Part shown: piece by piece, positions 27,848 to 38,185 of the stretch | Layout: every line of letters starts with the position of its first letter | Numbering within the stretch: position 1 is the first letter of the stretch | Assembly: GCF_006385555.1 (NCBI RefSeq) | Contig: NZ_CP041036.1 | Span: 1,054,001-1,118,000, forward strand | DNA length: 64,000 bases | Direction: 5' to 3' | Origin: Shewanella polaris | GTDB taxonomy: Bacteria > Pseudomonadota > Gammaproteobacteria > Enterobacterales > Shewanellaceae | Translations under genes and position numbers: made by a program | Notes under the pieces: generated by a model | Seen by the model: only the letters and a program-made list of their open reading frames with translations | Databases searched by the model: none | What the model was told of the DNA's origin: nothing

Positions 27848-29134
27848 ATGTCCGCCACACCTCACGCTAGTTCATATTATGCTGCGTCGGCCAATGATAA
27901 AGTCGAACGCCCTCGCTTAGAATCTTCAATAGAAACCGATGTTTGTATCATTGGTGCGGGATATACCGGGCTATCATCAGCGCTGCATTTATTAGAGAGC
28001 GGCATGAAAGTGGTTATCTTAGAAGCGGCCCGAATTGGTTGGGGCGCATCGGGTCGTAACGGCGGGCAAATTGTTAACTCATTCAGTCGTGATATCGACA
28101 GTATTGAAAAGGTCGTTGGCAAAGAGCAAGGCAAGTTATTTGGGCAAATGGCCTTTGAAGGTGGGCAGATAATTCGTGATCGTATTGCCAAATATAATAT
28201 CGATTGTGATTTAAAAGATGGTGGTGTTTTTGCAGCACTTAATGCCAAACAAATGGGCCATCTAGCGTCGCAGAAAAAGTTATGGGAAGCCCATGGTCAT
28301 AACAATCACTTAGAAATGCTTGATCAAGATGGCATACGTAATGTGGTTAATACCGACCTATATGTTGGCGGTTTACTTGATAAAAGCGGCGGCCATATTC
28401 ATCCCCTAAACCTTGCATTAGGTGAAGCCCGTGCAGTGGAATCGTTAGGTGGTCTGATATTTGAAGATTCAGCGGTGATTAAAGTGGATGATGGTGCATC
28501 ACCAGTAGTTCACACAGCGCAAGGGCAAGTTAAATGTAAATTTGTGGTGGTGGCTGGTAATGCTTATTTGGGTAAGTTATTGCCTGAGTTACAAGCTAAA
28601 TCAATGCCTTGTGGTACGCAAGTTATCACAACAGAACCACTGTCAGATGAAATTGCTGCGAGTTTATTGCCGCAAGACTATTGCATTGAAGATTGTAATT
28701 ATCTGCTGGATTACTACCGTCTATCTGGCGATAAACGCCTTATTTTTGGTGGCGGGGTAGTTTATGGTGCGCGTGATCCGGCCAACGTTGAAGCCTTGAT
28801 TATGCCTAAGTTATTAAAGACATTCCCACAGTTAAAAGGGATTAAAGTTGATTATGCTTGGACAGGTAACTTTTTAATGACCTTGTCGCGTCTGCCACAA
28901 GTGGGCCGTATTGGACACAATATTTATTATTCGCAAGGCTGCAGTGGGCACGGAGTTACCTATACTCATTTAGCAGGCAAATTAATTGCCGAAATGCTCA
29001 ATGGTCAAGCCACACGTTTTGATGCCTTTGCTGCATTACCACATTATCCATTCCCTGGTGGTCACGCAATGCGTGTACCGTTTAGTGCCATTGGTGCTTG
29101 GTATTATACCTTGCGTGATAAGTTCGGGATTTAA
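27848..29134 (+). CDS. puuB: Gamma-glutamylputrescine oxidase-type FAD enzyme, copy 2
   Basis: A DAO-type flavoprotein of 428 residues, clearly paralogous to the one at 17149-18456: GAGYTG at residues 36-41, EAARIGWGASGRNGGQ, SGGHIHPLNLALGEARAVESLG and GCSGHGVTYTHLAGKLIAEML. A ribosome site AAAGGAAG lies before the ATG. It leads a unit with gabD and gabT, though 82 bases separate it from gabD. The paralogue may act on a second amine or supply extra capacity. Confidence 0.85.
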   Translation: MSATPHASSYYAASANDKVERPRLESSIETDVCIIGAGYTGLSSALHLLESGMKVVILEAARIGWGASGRNGGQIVNSFSRDIDSIEKVVGKEQGKLFGQMAFEGGQIIRDRIAKYNIDCDLKDGGVFAALNAKQMGHLASQKKLWEAHGHNNHLEMLDQDGIRNVVNTDLYVGGLLDKSGGHIHPLNLALGEARAVESLGGLIFEDSAVIKVDDGASPVVHTAQGQVKCKFVVVAGNAYLGKLLPELQAKSMPCGTQVITTEPLSDEIAASLLPQDYCIEDCNYLLDYYRLSGDKRLIFGGGVVYGARDPANVEALIMPKLLKTFPQLKGIKVDYAWTGNFLMTLSRLPQVGRIGHNIYYSQGCSGHGVTYTHLAGKLIAEMLNGQATRFDAFAALPHYPFPGGHAMRVPFSAIGAWYYTLRDKFGI

Positions 29135-29216
29135 TATTGAGTGATTGCCGAGTGATCACCTATTTATTGTTAACTGATTATTAAGATAATTATTTTCGAA
29201 TTACTAGGAGCTTATT

Positions 29217-30665
29217 GTGATTTTACATGATCCAAGCTTATTGCATGAACAATGTTATATCGATGGCCTGTGGTTGAGTGCAAACAGCGGTGAAACCGTT
29301 GCCATATCTAATCCTGCCACCCTAGAACTCATTGGGCATGTGCCTGTTATGGGTGAAGCAGAAACCGACGCTGCCATCACAGCCGCTAATAATGCTTTAC
29401 CAGCATGGCGAGCACTTACCGCAAAAGAACGTAGCCAGAAATTGCGCCGTTGGTTTGAGTTAATGCATGAAAATGCTGAAGACCTAGCGTTGATGATGAC
29501 CACAGAACAAGGTAAACCGTTAGCGGAATCAAGGGGTGAAGTCACTTATGCCGCTTCGTTTATCGAGTGGTTTGCTGAAGAAGCGAAACGTATTTATGGT
29601 GAAACGATTCCGGGACATCAAGCCGATAAAAGACTGACAGTGATTAAACAACCTGTTGGCGTAACCGCGGCGATAACACCGTGGAATTTCCCGGCAGCAA
29701 TGATCACCCGTAAAGCAGGTCCTGCACTTGCCGCAGGCTGTACTATGGTGGTTAAACCTGCGCCGCAAACTCCGTTTACCGCATTAGCACTCGCTGAGCT
29801 TGCACATCGTGCGGGCATTCCTGCTGGGGTATTTAGTGTGATTACCGGGGACGCGATAGCGATTGGTAATACCCTATGCGCAAGCCCTATTGTGCGTAAG
29901 TTATCATTTACCGGATCAACTGCGGTAGGGATTAAGTTGATGGAGCAATGTGCTCCAACACTCAAAAAACTGTCACTTGAGCTAGGTGGTAATGCGCCGT
30001 TTATTGTCTTTAATGATGCAGATATTGATGCCGCAGTTGATGGCGCTATGATTGCTAAATATCGAAATGCCGGCCAAACCTGTGTATGCGCCAACCGTAT
30101 TTATGTGCAATCTGGCGTGTATGAGCAGTTCACGCAAAAGTTCGCAGCTGCGGTTGCTAAACTCAGTGTAGGTAATGGTGTTGATGATGGTGTTACTACT
30201 GGGCCATTAATTAATGCCGACGCAGTGGCTAAAGTACAACGTCATTTAGCTGATGCTGTTGCTAAAGGTGCAAGTATCGTCACTGGCGGTAATATTCATA
30301 GCTTAGGTGGCTTTTTCTTCGAACCGACTATTTTACGTGACGTTGATAAGTCGATGTTGGTGGCAAGAGAAGAGACATTTGGCCCATTAGCACCATTGTT
30401 TAAATTCGACTCGGTAGATGACGTTATCAAACAAGCTAACGATACTGAATTTGGCTTAGCTGCTTACTTTTATGGTCGTGATATTTCACTGGTCTATAAA
30501 GTGGCTGAAGCGCTCGAGTACGGAATGGTGGGTGTTAACACTGGATTAATCTCGACTGAAGTGGCTCCTTTTGGTGGCATTAAATCGTCTGGGTTAGGCC
30601 GCGAAGGTTCTAAGTTTGGTATCGACGAATACCTAGAAATGAAATATATCTGCATGTCAGTTTAA
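29217..30665 (+). CDS. gabD: Succinate-semialdehyde dehydrogenase
   Basis: A 482-residue NADP-type ALDH. GTG at 29217 follows AGGAG by 7 bases and is the best start. The class-typical NPATLELIGHVPV, TPWNFPAAMITRKAGPALAAG and LELGGNAPFIVF are present, with catalytic Cys289 and the redox-partner Cys291 in GQTCVCANR, the pair that marks GabD. It oxidises succinate semialdehyde from GabT to succinate. The stop is 11 bases before the gabT ATG, forming an operon in the order gabD-gabT. Confidence 0.92.
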   Translation: MILHDPSLLHEQCYIDGLWLSANSGETVAISNPATLELIGHVPVMGEAETDAAITAANNALPAWRALTAKERSQKLRRWFELMHENAEDLALMMTTEQGKPLAESRGEVTYAASFIEWFAEEAKRIYGETIPGHQADKRLTVIKQPVGVTAAITPWNFPAAMITRKAGPALAAGCTMVVKPAPQTPFTALALAELAHRAGIPAGVFSVITGDAIAIGNTLCASPIVRKLSFTGSTAVGIKLMEQCAPTLKKLSLELGGNAPFIVFNDADIDAAVDGAMIAKYRNAGQTCVCANRIYVQSGVYEQFTQKFAAAVAKLSVGNGVDDGVTTGPLINADAVAKVQRHLADAVAKGASIVTGGNIHSLGGFFFEPTILRDVDKSMLVAREETFGPLAPLFKFDSVDDVIKQANDTEFGLAAYFYGRDISLVYKVAEALEYGMVGVNTGLISTEVAPFGGIKSSGLGREGSKFGIDEYLEMKYICMSV

Positions 30666-30676
30666 GAGGGCGGGCT

Positions 30677-31951
30677 ATGACTAAAACAAATGATGGATTA
30701 ATGGCGCGTCGCCAAGCGGCAGTGGCTCAAGGTGTAGGACAAATTCACCCTATTTTTACTGAACGTGCTGAAAATGCCACAGTATGGGATGTTGAAGGCC
30801 GTGAATATATAGATTTTGCGGGTGGTATTGCGGTTCTCAATACGGGTCATTTGCACCCTAAAGTCAAAGCGGCTGTTGCTGCGCAGTTAGATGCATTTTC
30901 ACATACTTGTTTTATGGTATTGGGTTATGAAAGTTACATCGAAGTGTGCGAAAAACTTAACTATTTGGTACCGGGTGATTTTGCTAAAAAAACGGCTTTA
31001 TTTACCAGTGGCTCTGAAGCCGTAGAAAACGCGGTAAAAGTGGCCCGTGCTTACACTAAACGTGCAGGCGTTATTGCATTTACTGCAGGCTATCATGGCA
31101 GAACGATTGCTGCGCTAGCGTTAACGGGTAAAGTTGCGCCTTACAGTAAAGGCATGGGCTTAATGTCTGCCAATGTTTTTCGAGCTGAATTTCCCTGTGA
31201 AATGCATGGTGTATCTGAAGATGACGCCATGGCGTCGATTGAACGTATCTTTAAAAATGATGCTGAGCCTGCTGACATTGCCGCTATTATTTTAGAACCA
31301 GTGCAAGGTGAGGGTGGTTTTTACGCTGTGACACCATCATTTATGAAGCGCTTACGTGAGTTATGTGACAATCACGGCATAGTATTAATTGCCGATGAAG
31401 TGCAAAGCGGTGCAGGCCGCACAGGAACCTTTTTTGCCATGGAGCAAATGGGGGTTTCGGCAGATATTACCACTTTTGCTAAGTCTATTGCTGGTGGTTT
31501 TCCGCTGTCAGGTATTACGGGTAAAGCGGAAATTATGGATGCAGTAACCGCAGGAGGCTTAGGCGGCACTTATGGTGGTAGTCCTATTGCCTGTGCTGCG
31601 GCATTAGCAGTGATTGAAGTGTTTGAAGAAGAGCAATTATTGGCTAGAGCTAATGATGTAGGTAATCGGCTTAAGTCGGCATTAACCAATATGCAGGCTA
31701 AGTATTCACAAATTGCTGATGTTCGTGGCTTAGGTGCGATGATTGCCATTGAATTGATGGAAGATGGTGAACCTGCTCCACAATACAGCGGTAAAATTTT
31801 AGCCGAAGCTCGTAACCGTGGTCTCATTTTATTGTCTTGTGGCACATACGGTAACGTCATTCGCGTGTTGGTACCTTTAACGGCACCAGATGAACAAATT
31901 GATGCTGGTCTTGCGATAATGGATGCTACATTTCAAACGGTGTTTAAATAG
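30677..31951 (+). CDS. gabT: 4-aminobutyrate aminotransferase
   Basis: A 424-residue class III aminotransferase transferring the amino group of GABA to 2-oxoglutarate. It shows FTSGSEAVENAVKVARAYT, LIADEVQSGAGRTG and Schiff-base Lys269 in TTFAKSIAGGFPLSG, matching E. coli GabT in order and length. It closes the putrescine-to-succinate route begun by puuA. GAGGGCGGGCT precedes the ATG. A terminator follows. Confidence 0.93.
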   Translation: MTKTNDGLMARRQAAVAQGVGQIHPIFTERAENATVWDVEGREYIDFAGGIAVLNTGHLHPKVKAAVAAQLDAFSHTCFMVLGYESYIEVCEKLNYLVPGDFAKKTALFTSGSEAVENAVKVARAYTKRAGVIAFTAGYHGRTIAALALTGKVAPYSKGMGLMSANVFRAEFPCEMHGVSEDDAMASIERIFKNDAEPADIAAIILEPVQGEGGFYAVTPSFMKRLRELCDNHGIVLIADEVQSGAGRTGTFFAMEQMGVSADITTFAKSIAGGFPLSGITGKAEIMDAVTAGGLGGTYGGSPIACAAALAVIEVFEEEQLLARANDVGNRLKSALTNMQAKYSQIADVRGLGAMIAIELMEDGEPAPQYSGKILAEARNRGLILLSCGTYGNVIRVLVPLTAPDEQIDAGLAIMDATFQTVFK

Positions 31952-31978
31952 TTAGTCTATTTTTGATGTGAGTTAATA

Positions 31979-32008
31979 AAATCCCGCTGTTAGTGGGATT
32001 TTTTTTTA
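31979..32008 (+). terminator. Rho-independent terminator of gabDT
   Basis: AAATCCC and GGGATTT-type arms with a short spacer (31979-32000), then an 8-base T run. 28 bases past the gabT stop. Confidence 0.8.
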
Positions 32009-32211
32009 GCATTAATTCTTATCTCGACTATTCGCTTTCCCTTAGCGTTGCGATTTATAATACCGCTTAGCTGAATTAGTTCGTCAGCAGCATTTACAGC
32101 TTGGACGTTTTAGTACTTAAGTTTCTAAAAATAGTATTTACACCATTCAAAGGTGGCTAAAGTGCCATCTTTACCATTATGATCGTGGCTTACATTGAAT
32201 AACAAAATATT

Positions 32212-32871
32212 ATGACTGAATTTATTGCGCCACCCTGTGATGGGGTTATTGAAGTGTTATATCAAGACGAACATTTATTGTTGATCAATAAGCCGACAGG
32301 ATTATTGAGCCTTTCGGGGAAAAATCCATTAAACAAGGACTCGGTACACTATCGTTTAGTACAAGACTTTCCCACAGCTACGTTAGTACACCGATTGGAT
32401 TTTGGTACCTCTGGCATCATGCTTGTGGCGTTAAACAAAGTGGTTAATGGACTATTAACGAAACAGTTTCAGCAGCGCACTGTTAGCAAAAAATATACTG
32501 CTGTGTTGCATGGTGACTTAATTAACGACCTCGGTGATATTGAGTTGCCGATAGCTAAAGATAGTGAGCATTTTCCACTAATGAAAATTTGCCACAGCAC
32601 TGGCAAACCTGCATTAAGTCAATATCAAGTGATTAGCCGTCACCCACAAAGACTATGTACTCGAGTGTGTTTTACCCCTACTACAGGTAGAACTCACCAG
32701 TTACGGTTACATAGCCAGCAAATTGGTCATCCAATATTAGGTTGTGATTTATACCGTAATGAAAATTCGCAGCAGATGTCAGATAGACTAATGCTACATG
32801 CTACTGTTTTATCATTTACTCATCCTTTAACAGAACAACGAATTGATTTTGTGTGTTCAAGTCCGTTTTAA
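32212..32871 (+). CDS. rluA: RluA-family pseudouridine synthase
   Basis: A 219-residue synthase with the catalytic aspartate Asp63 in the motif HRLDFGTSGIM, then RTVSKKYTAVLHG and TGRTHQLRLHSQQIGHPILG. The short form without an S4 domain and the opening VLYQDEHLLLINKPTGLLS fit RluA, which modifies U746 of 23S rRNA and U32 of some tRNAs. Other short RluA-type synthases cannot be excluded. The 260 bases upstream contain no gene. Confidence 0.83.
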   Translation: MTEFIAPPCDGVIEVLYQDEHLLLINKPTGLLSLSGKNPLNKDSVHYRLVQDFPTATLVHRLDFGTSGIMLVALNKVVNGLLTKQFQQRTVSKKYTAVLHGDLINDLGDIELPIAKDSEHFPLMKICHSTGKPALSQYQVISRHPQRLCTRVCFTPTTGRTHQLRLHSQQIGHPILGCDLYRNENSQQMSDRLMLHATVLSFTHPLTEQRIDFVCSSPF

Positions 32872-32970
32872 CTTGTTAAATATTTGACTATTAAAGTGAC
32901 AAACTGATTTGAGTATGATGAAAACTGATGCATAATCAATCCTCTATTAATTTTTTATAGGTTCATCCGT

Positions 32971-33693
32971 ATGTTGATTTCTTGGTTGGATGCTCTAGCT
33001 TTAAGCATATTTTTAGGCAGTTGGATAGGATATACCAGTTTTGCACGTCGTAAAGCCAAAAATACCAATTGCATCGCCCGCGTAATGCATCAACAACGTA
33101 TTCATTGGATGTCTCAAGTTATAACTAAAGAAGTCCGTGTTGGAGATGCGGCTTTATTGGGCAATTTAGAACGTAATATTGCTTTTTTTGCCTCAAGTAC
33201 ATTGCTGGTACTTGCCGGGGTGTTAACACTTTTCTCTCAAGTTGAAAAACTTGAAACCGTTATAGGTTCTATTCCTTATACTGCATCGCCTAATCATGCC
33301 TTGATACAGGTTAAACTCGCTCTTTTGGCGAGTATTTTTGTGCTGGCTTTTTTCCAATTTACTTGGTCTATGCGTCAATATGGTTTTGTGAATATTATGA
33401 TTGGTGCGGTGCCGTTAGACAAAACTGGAACCGATGAAACTGCTTTAGGCTACGCAAGGCAAGTCGCTGTGGTGCAAGACCAAGCTGCACATTCTTATAA
33501 TTATGGCCTCCGCTCATACTATTACTCTATGGCTGCATTGTGTTGGTTTATGCATCCGGGAATGCTTATTTTTTCCAGCTTATTTGTCGTGTACACCCTG
33601 TATCAGCGTGAATTTAATTCTAAGGCAGTAGTGGCTATTACGGCTGCACAAGCCTATTTAGAAAATAATCCTTCTTATGTACGTCGGGATTAA
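32971..33693 (+). CDS. DUF599 family membrane protein
   Basis: A 240-residue inner-membrane protein with helices at about residues 5-22, 72-92, 113-133 and 185-210. RVGDAALLGNLERNIAFFASSTLL is the conserved DUF599 block and YNYGLRSYYYSMAALCWFMHP a second one. The function of the family is unknown. It stands alone. Confidence 0.83.
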   Translation: MLISWLDALALSIFLGSWIGYTSFARRKAKNTNCIARVMHQQRIHWMSQVITKEVRVGDAALLGNLERNIAFFASSTLLVLAGVLTLFSQVEKLETVIGSIPYTASPNHALIQVKLALLASIFVLAFFQFTWSMRQYGFVNIMIGAVPLDKTGTDETALGYARQVAVVQDQAAHSYNYGLRSYYYSMAALCWFMHPGMLIFSSLFVVYTLYQREFNSKAVVAITAAQAYLENNPSYVRRD

Positions 33694-33924
33694 GTTATGA
33701 CAATGTTTCAATGCAATATTTTCGTATATCTACTTAATATCATGCAAGGTTTAATAAACGGATAGTATTTTGATTGTGCTCAATGGAGCAATCATCATCG
33801 CGAATTAATAACAGTAAAAATCAATAAAATGGCGTTGTATATTGGTAGGTTTTAGTCTGAATGTAAATAGCCAAAAAACCTTGTAAATAGTGACGACTGG
33901 ATTTTTGTAGGTGCTTGATACATT

Positions 33925-33958
33925 GGTTTATTTGGTTTATTTGGTTTATTTGGTTTAA
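33925..33958 (+). repeat. Short tandem repeat GGTTTATTT before the diguanylate cyclase gene
   Basis: Four consecutive GGTTTATTT-type units (the last is GGTTTAATA) end 50 bases before the ATG of the downstream gene. Copy number may vary by slippage and change promoter spacing. The rest of the 314-base gap (33694-34007) shows no gene. Confidence 0.7.
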
Positions 33959-34007
33959 TAGTTTTTAGATATTGTTATTTATCAACTGGGTATGTTCGAG
34001 AGGTGGT

Positions 34008-35654
34008 ATGTTTAATAGTATTAAGGCCAAAGTGATTACTCTCTATTCTTTAGTGATGATTGCTTTTACATCTATACTTTTGCTTACCATGTTTATCAAT
34101 GAGCGTGATCGTGTACTGGATTTAGAACTAGAAAAATCTACCGAAATTTCAAAGATGCATGCAAATCTTCTCAGTCAAGAGTTTGCTCAATATGTTGTCA
34201 TGTTAAAAATGCTGAGCAATAATCCTCAGATAGAATTAGGTAATAAACTGACTATTGCTCGCTTACTTCAACGATTAATGACAATCGGTAACGGTAATTT
34301 CATTAATGCTGTTTATATCGATAAAGACTTGAACCTGATTGATGCTCTAGGTAACACCAATAAAGTCACTCACCCTACATTTTTACGTGGTCAACAATGG
34401 CAAGGTAAAGAATATAACATAACAGTACCTATCTACAGTCGGTTTGAAAAAACACCAGTGATAATGGTGGCTGTACCTATTTTAGATGAACAAAAAAAAT
34501 GGATTGGAACTCTTGCAGTTGCAGTGCCGCTTACTGTTATTTCGAATAAATTGTCTTCAATTAAACTCGCAAAAGAGAGTTACGCTTGGTTAACTGACTC
34601 AAACGGCTTAATGGTTTCACATCCAAATAAAAGTTTTATCATGAAGAATAAACTTTCAATGACGGAAAATGTTAACTATCCCGGTTTTTATAAAATCGTT
34701 AGGCAAACTAAGTTACAAAATGATGGTTATGGTCGTTATAGAGATGCCCAATTAAATGAGTCAAAAATAGTCACATTCTCTAAAATTGATTATTTACCTG
34801 GCTGGACTTTGTTTGTGACAACCAAAGAGTCTGAGATTTTTCACAATAGTTATGCAATTATGTACAATGTATTGATTATTGCTATTGTCTTAATGCTGGT
34901 GTTTTTATTACTCATTACTCATCTAGCAAATAGGATAACAAAACCAATTGTTCAATTGACTAAAGGTGTAAAAGAATCGGTAAATAACAAAAGCAGTTAT
35001 CTAAAAATCATTGATTCAAATGATGAAATCGGTCAGCTTTCTCAAGCTTTTCACGATAGTCTTCAAAAAATACATTCTCACACCACTCATTTAGAACAAA
35101 TGGTAAATCACCGCACAGAAGAAGTTACCGCTAAAAATTTACTACTCAGTCAACAGAACGACAAACTTGAAGAGCTTGCATCTAAAGATCCGCTAACTCG
35201 GCTTTATAATCGTCGTGCTTTTAGCACCCTAGTGGATAAAGAAATATCTCGGGCTAAAAGACATGATTTATCGTTAACTCTTGTAATATTAGACATTGAT
35301 CATTTTAAAAGAATTAATGACATGTTCGGTCATAATGTCGGTGATGATATTTTGTGTCATTTTGCTCACGAATTGTCTGCAAATATGCGTAAAGAAAATC
35401 TCATTTGTCGCTGGGGAGGAGAAGAGTTTGTCATTTTGATACCTGAAGCCACTTCTGATTCAGTGTTTAAGTACATCGATCAAATGCGTAATAAAATATC
35501 TCTGATGAACTTTGCGCCTGTCGACCGATTAACTTTTAGTGCTGGGATGGCAACTCTTGGCGCAGATGAATCTTTCAAAGAGTGGTTCCAAAGAGCGGAT
35601 CGCGCCTTGTATACCGCCAAAGGTTCAGGCAGAAACTGTATTGTAGTGGATTAA
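34008..35654 (+). CDS. Membrane diguanylate cyclase with Cache sensor, HAMP and GGDEF domain
   Basis: A 548-residue c-di-GMP synthase. Helix 1 (about 11-30), a periplasmic Cache-like sensor (about 40-275; PIYSRFEKTPVIMVAVPI, YAWLTDSNGLMVSHP), helix 2 (about 284-306), HAMP (about 308-360), a short coiled coil (365-405) and the GGDEF domain (about 410-548). The active-site motif is GGEEF (470-474), so catalysis is expected. The product-inhibition site normally reads RxxD upstream of it; here the aligned residues are RKEN, so feedback control may be weak. The ATG at 34008 follows GAGAGGTGGT. Ligand unknown. Confidence 0.9.
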   Translation: MFNSIKAKVITLYSLVMIAFTSILLLTMFINERDRVLDLELEKSTEISKMHANLLSQEFAQYVVMLKMLSNNPQIELGNKLTIARLLQRLMTIGNGNFINAVYIDKDLNLIDALGNTNKVTHPTFLRGQQWQGKEYNITVPIYSRFEKTPVIMVAVPILDEQKKWIGTLAVAVPLTVISNKLSSIKLAKESYAWLTDSNGLMVSHPNKSFIMKNKLSMTENVNYPGFYKIVRQTKLQNDGYGRYRDAQLNESKIVTFSKIDYLPGWTLFVTTKESEIFHNSYAIMYNVLIIAIVLMLVFLLLITHLANRITKPIVQLTKGVKESVNNKSSYLKIIDSNDEIGQLSQAFHDSLQKIHSHTTHLEQMVNHRTEEVTAKNLLLSQQNDKLEELASKDPLTRLYNRRAFSTLVDKEISRAKRHDLSLTLVILDIDHFKRINDMFGHNVGDDILCHFAHELSANMRKENLICRWGGEEFVILIPEATSDSVFKYIDQMRNKISLMNFAPVDRLTFSAGMATLGADESFKEWFQRADRALYTAKGSGRNCIVVD

Positions 35655-35688
35655 ATAATTCGCGAGAAAGCTAAGAAAAATACAAGAG

Positions 35689-35717
35689 CAAGGTTTAAAT
35701 CAATAACCTTGGTTTTA
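35689..35717 (+). terminator. Probable terminator after the diguanylate cyclase gene
   Basis: CAAGGTT and AACCTTG (35689-35695 and 35705-35711) make a 7-bp stem followed by GTTTTAAC. The T tract is short. Confidence 0.55.
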
Positions 35718-35902
35718 ACTTAAGTTGAATGGCTGGTTATAAGCGAATCATTTAAGTTGAACACACCTCTAAGAAAGCGTGAAGGCAGCACATCATTATT
35801 TATTTTGGTATATAGGCTTAGAAAATATCTAAAGGCTAACAATCAACATTCACTGCTATTACCTTACAAGGCCCCACGACAATACCCATTTCACTAGATA
35901 CG

Positions 35903-35937
35903 AAAAAGCCGTAGTAGGTATTAACCTACTACGGCTT
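35903..35937 (-). terminator. Terminator of the tRNA-Ile2 transcript
   Basis: A perfect 13-bp stem (35906-35918 with 35925-35937), 6-base loop. On the minus strand it ends in a T run and begins 9 bases after the tRNA CCA. Confidence 0.9.
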
Positions 35938-35945
35938 ATCTAAAT

Positions 35946-36022
35946 TGGTGGCCCCTCACAGACTTGAACTGTGGACCTGACGATTATGAGTCGTATGCTC
36001 TAACCAGCTGAGCTAAGGGGCC
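35946..36022 (-). tRNA. ileX: tRNA-Ile2 (anticodon CAT, lysidine-modified type)
   Basis: A 77-base cloverleaf read on the minus strand, from GGCCCCTTAGCTCAGCTGG to a CCA encoded in the gene. The acceptor stem pairs GGCCCCT with AGGGGCC. The anticodon loop is CTCATAA. The CAT anticodon could mean Met, but the GGCCCC acceptor and D arm match E. coli ileX/ileY rather than metT, so I call it Ile2, which needs TilS to read AUA. It lies downstream of rpoD, as I recall for ileX in E. coli. Confidence 0.88.
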
Positions 36023-36162
36023 GACTTACGTTAGTCGTCACTATCGAAAGCGGATGGAAGTATACGAAGTTTGTTGGCAGTTGTCACCCGTGTTTTAGCT
36101 ACTATTTACTTATCTTGTTTCAATTGGTTATCTGTTAAGCAATTTTTGGCATTTAGACATAA

Positions 36163-36188
36163 AAAAAACCTGCCGAAGCAGGTTTTTT
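36163..36188 (-). terminator. Terminator of the rpsU-dnaG-rpoD operon
   Basis: A perfect 11-bp stem with a CGAA tetraloop (36163-36173 with 36178-36188), flanked by A and T runs, 20 bases past the rpoD stop. Confidence 0.9.
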
Positions 36189-36207
36189 CAATATGGTTTC
36201 AGGATTC

Positions 36208-38034
36208 TTACTCGTCTAAGAATGACTTTAAGATTTCTGAACGAGAAGGATGGCGTAACTTACGTAACGCTTTGGCTTCAATTTGACGAATACGTTCACG
36301 TGTTACATCAAATTGTTTACCCACTTCTTCTAATGTGTGGTCGGTATTCATATCGATACCAAAACGCATGCGCAGTACTTTGGCTTCACGGGCTGTTAGG
36401 CCTGCTAAGACTTCGTGTGTGGCGTTCTTAAGACTTTCGCTGGTTGCTGAGTCTAATGGTAGCTCGAGGGTAGTATCCTCGATAAAATCACCTAAATGCG
36501 AATCTTCATCGTCACCGATTGGGGTTTCCATTGAGATTGGCTCTTTAGCAATTTTCAGTACCTTACGAATTTTATCTTCAGGTATCATCATACGTTCTGC
36601 TAATTCTTCAGGAGAAGGCTCACGGCCCATTTCTTGAAGCATTTGACGAGAAATACGGTTCAACTTGTTGATCGTTTCGATCATGTGTACTGGAATACGA
36701 ATTGTACGTGCTTGGTCAGCGATTGAACGGGTGATTGCCTGACGGATCCACCACGTTGCATAAGTTGAAAACTTATAACCACGACGGTATTCGAACTTAT
36801 CTACCGCTTTCATCAAGCCAATGTTACCTTCTTGAATTAAGTCCAAGAATTGTAAACCACGGTTGGTGTATTTTTTAGCAATAGAGATAACCAAACGTAA
36901 GTTAGCTTCAACCATTTCTTTTTTAGCACGACGCGCTTTCGCTTCACCGATAGACATACGACGGTTAATGTCTTTAATGCCTGCGATGGTTAAGTCGGTT
37001 TCTACTTCAATAGCACCTAACTTGGTCACACAACGTGTTACGTCGTCGGTGATCAAACGCAAAGCTTCTGCGTAAGGCTTGCTACTTGCTTTTTCTTTGT
37101 TAAACCAATCTAAATTAGTTTCGTTGCCAGTGAATGCTTTAATAAAGTTTTTCTTTGGCATTTTAGCTTGTTCAACACAAAGCTTGATAACTAAACGTTC
37201 TTGAACTCGCACGCGATCCATCATGCTGCGCATGCTTTTCACTAAACGGTCGAATTGTTTAGGGATTAAGCGGAATTCTTTGAACAATTCACCGATAACA
37301 AATAATGAGCCTATCGCCTCAGGGTGGTCACGACCTTTTTTAGCAATAATGGCTAAACTTTTTTCGTAAGCTTCTCTGAGTTGAGTGAATTTCTCTTTAG
37401 CTTCTTCAGGATCAGGCCCTTTGTTGCCTTCTTCCTCTTCTTCATCGTCATCGTCATCATCGTCATTTTTGTCTTTATCAGCTAATTCTGAACCGACATT
37501 GGTGGCTGCTGGTGCGACGTCATCGTCGTCAGGATTGATAAATCCAGAGATAATATCAGACAAGCGCAATTCTTCGGCTTCATACTTATCGAATTGCTCT
37601 AAGATCATTGCGATCGCTTGAGGGTATTCACTGACAGAGCTCTGTACAGTGTTGATACCTTCTTCAATACGTTTAGCAATAACAATTTCGCCTTCGCGAG
37701 TAAGTAGCTCTACCGTGCCCATTTCACGCATATACATGCGGACAGGATCTGTGGTTCGGCCTAGCTCACTTTCTACGGTTGCGAGAGCTGCCGCTGCTTC
37801 TTCTGCAGCATCTTCGTCTGTGTTGTCTTCCGACATCATCATGTCATCGGCATCTGGCGCTTCTTCAAAAACGCGGATACCCATGTCATTTATCATCTGG
37901 ATAATATCTTCAATCTGATCGGAATCGACCATGTCTGCAGGTAAGTGGTCGTTCACTTCTGCATAGGTTAAGTAACCTTGCTCTTTACCTTTAGCGAGCA
38001 ACAGTTTGAGTTGCGACTGCGGAGTGTGATCCAT
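36208..38034 (-). CDS. rpoD: RNA polymerase sigma-70 factor
   Basis: The primary sigma factor, 608 residues from the ATG at 38034, which aligns with the E. coli start ([19 protein letters not shown]). Region 1.1 is residues 1-80. It is followed by region 1.2, the acidic non-conserved region (an Asp/Glu run near 200), region 2 with [20 protein letters not shown], region 3, and region 4 with the helix-turn-helix [20 protein letters not shown]. All parts are present and length is normal. It is the last protein gene of the macromolecular-synthesis operon, 151 bases after dnaG; that gap may hold a separate promoter. Confidence 0.98.
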   Translation of the reverse strand: MDHTPQSQLKLLLAKGKEQGYLTYAEVNDHLPADMVDSDQIEDIIQMINDMGIRVFEEAPDADDMMMSEDNTDEDAAEEAAAALATVESELGRTTDPVRMYMREMGTVELLTREGEIVIAKRIEEGINTVQSSVSEYPQAIAMILEQFDKYEAEELRLSDIISGFINPDDDDVAPAATNVGSELADKDKNDDDDDDDEEEEEGNKGPDPEEAKEKFTQLREAYEKSLAIIAKKGRDHPEAIGSLFVIGELFKEFRLIPKQFDRLVKSMRSMMDRVRVQERLVIKLCVEQAKMPKKNFIKAFTGNETNLDWFNKEKASSKPYAEALRLITDDVTRCVTKLGAIEVETDLTIAGIKDINRRMSIGEAKARRAKKEMVEANLRLVISIAKKYTNRGLQFLDLIQEGNIGLMKAVDKFEYRRGYKFSTYATWWIRQAITRSIADQARTIRIPVHMIETINKLNRISRQMLQEMGREPSPEELAERMMIPEDKIRKVLKIAKEPISMETPIGDDEDSHLGDFIEDTTLELPLDSATSESLKNATHEVLAGLTAREAKVLRMRFGIDMNTDHTLEEVGKQFDVTRERIRQIEAKALRKLRHPSRSEILKSFLDE

Positions 38035-38185
38035 AGATATCATCCAATTTTGGGTAACTGATAAAACGATAGGCCAACTTAGCTGTGCTAAGTGGCGCGC
38101 AAATCGTCAATTATAGCTGTGTGGACTAATCTTAGCTAGTCCATGGCAGTGTTTGTACGCAGATTCTTAACGAATATATTGCGTA

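Noticed and set aside
35946..36022. tRNA-Met reading of the CAT anticodon
   Set aside because: Acceptor stem and D arm match the Ile2 (ileX) type, and it lies downstream of rpoD as ileX does.
37380..37500. Long Asp/Glu-rich run in RpoD
   Set aside because: E. coli RpoD has a similar acidic stretch in the non-conserved region, so it is ordinary.
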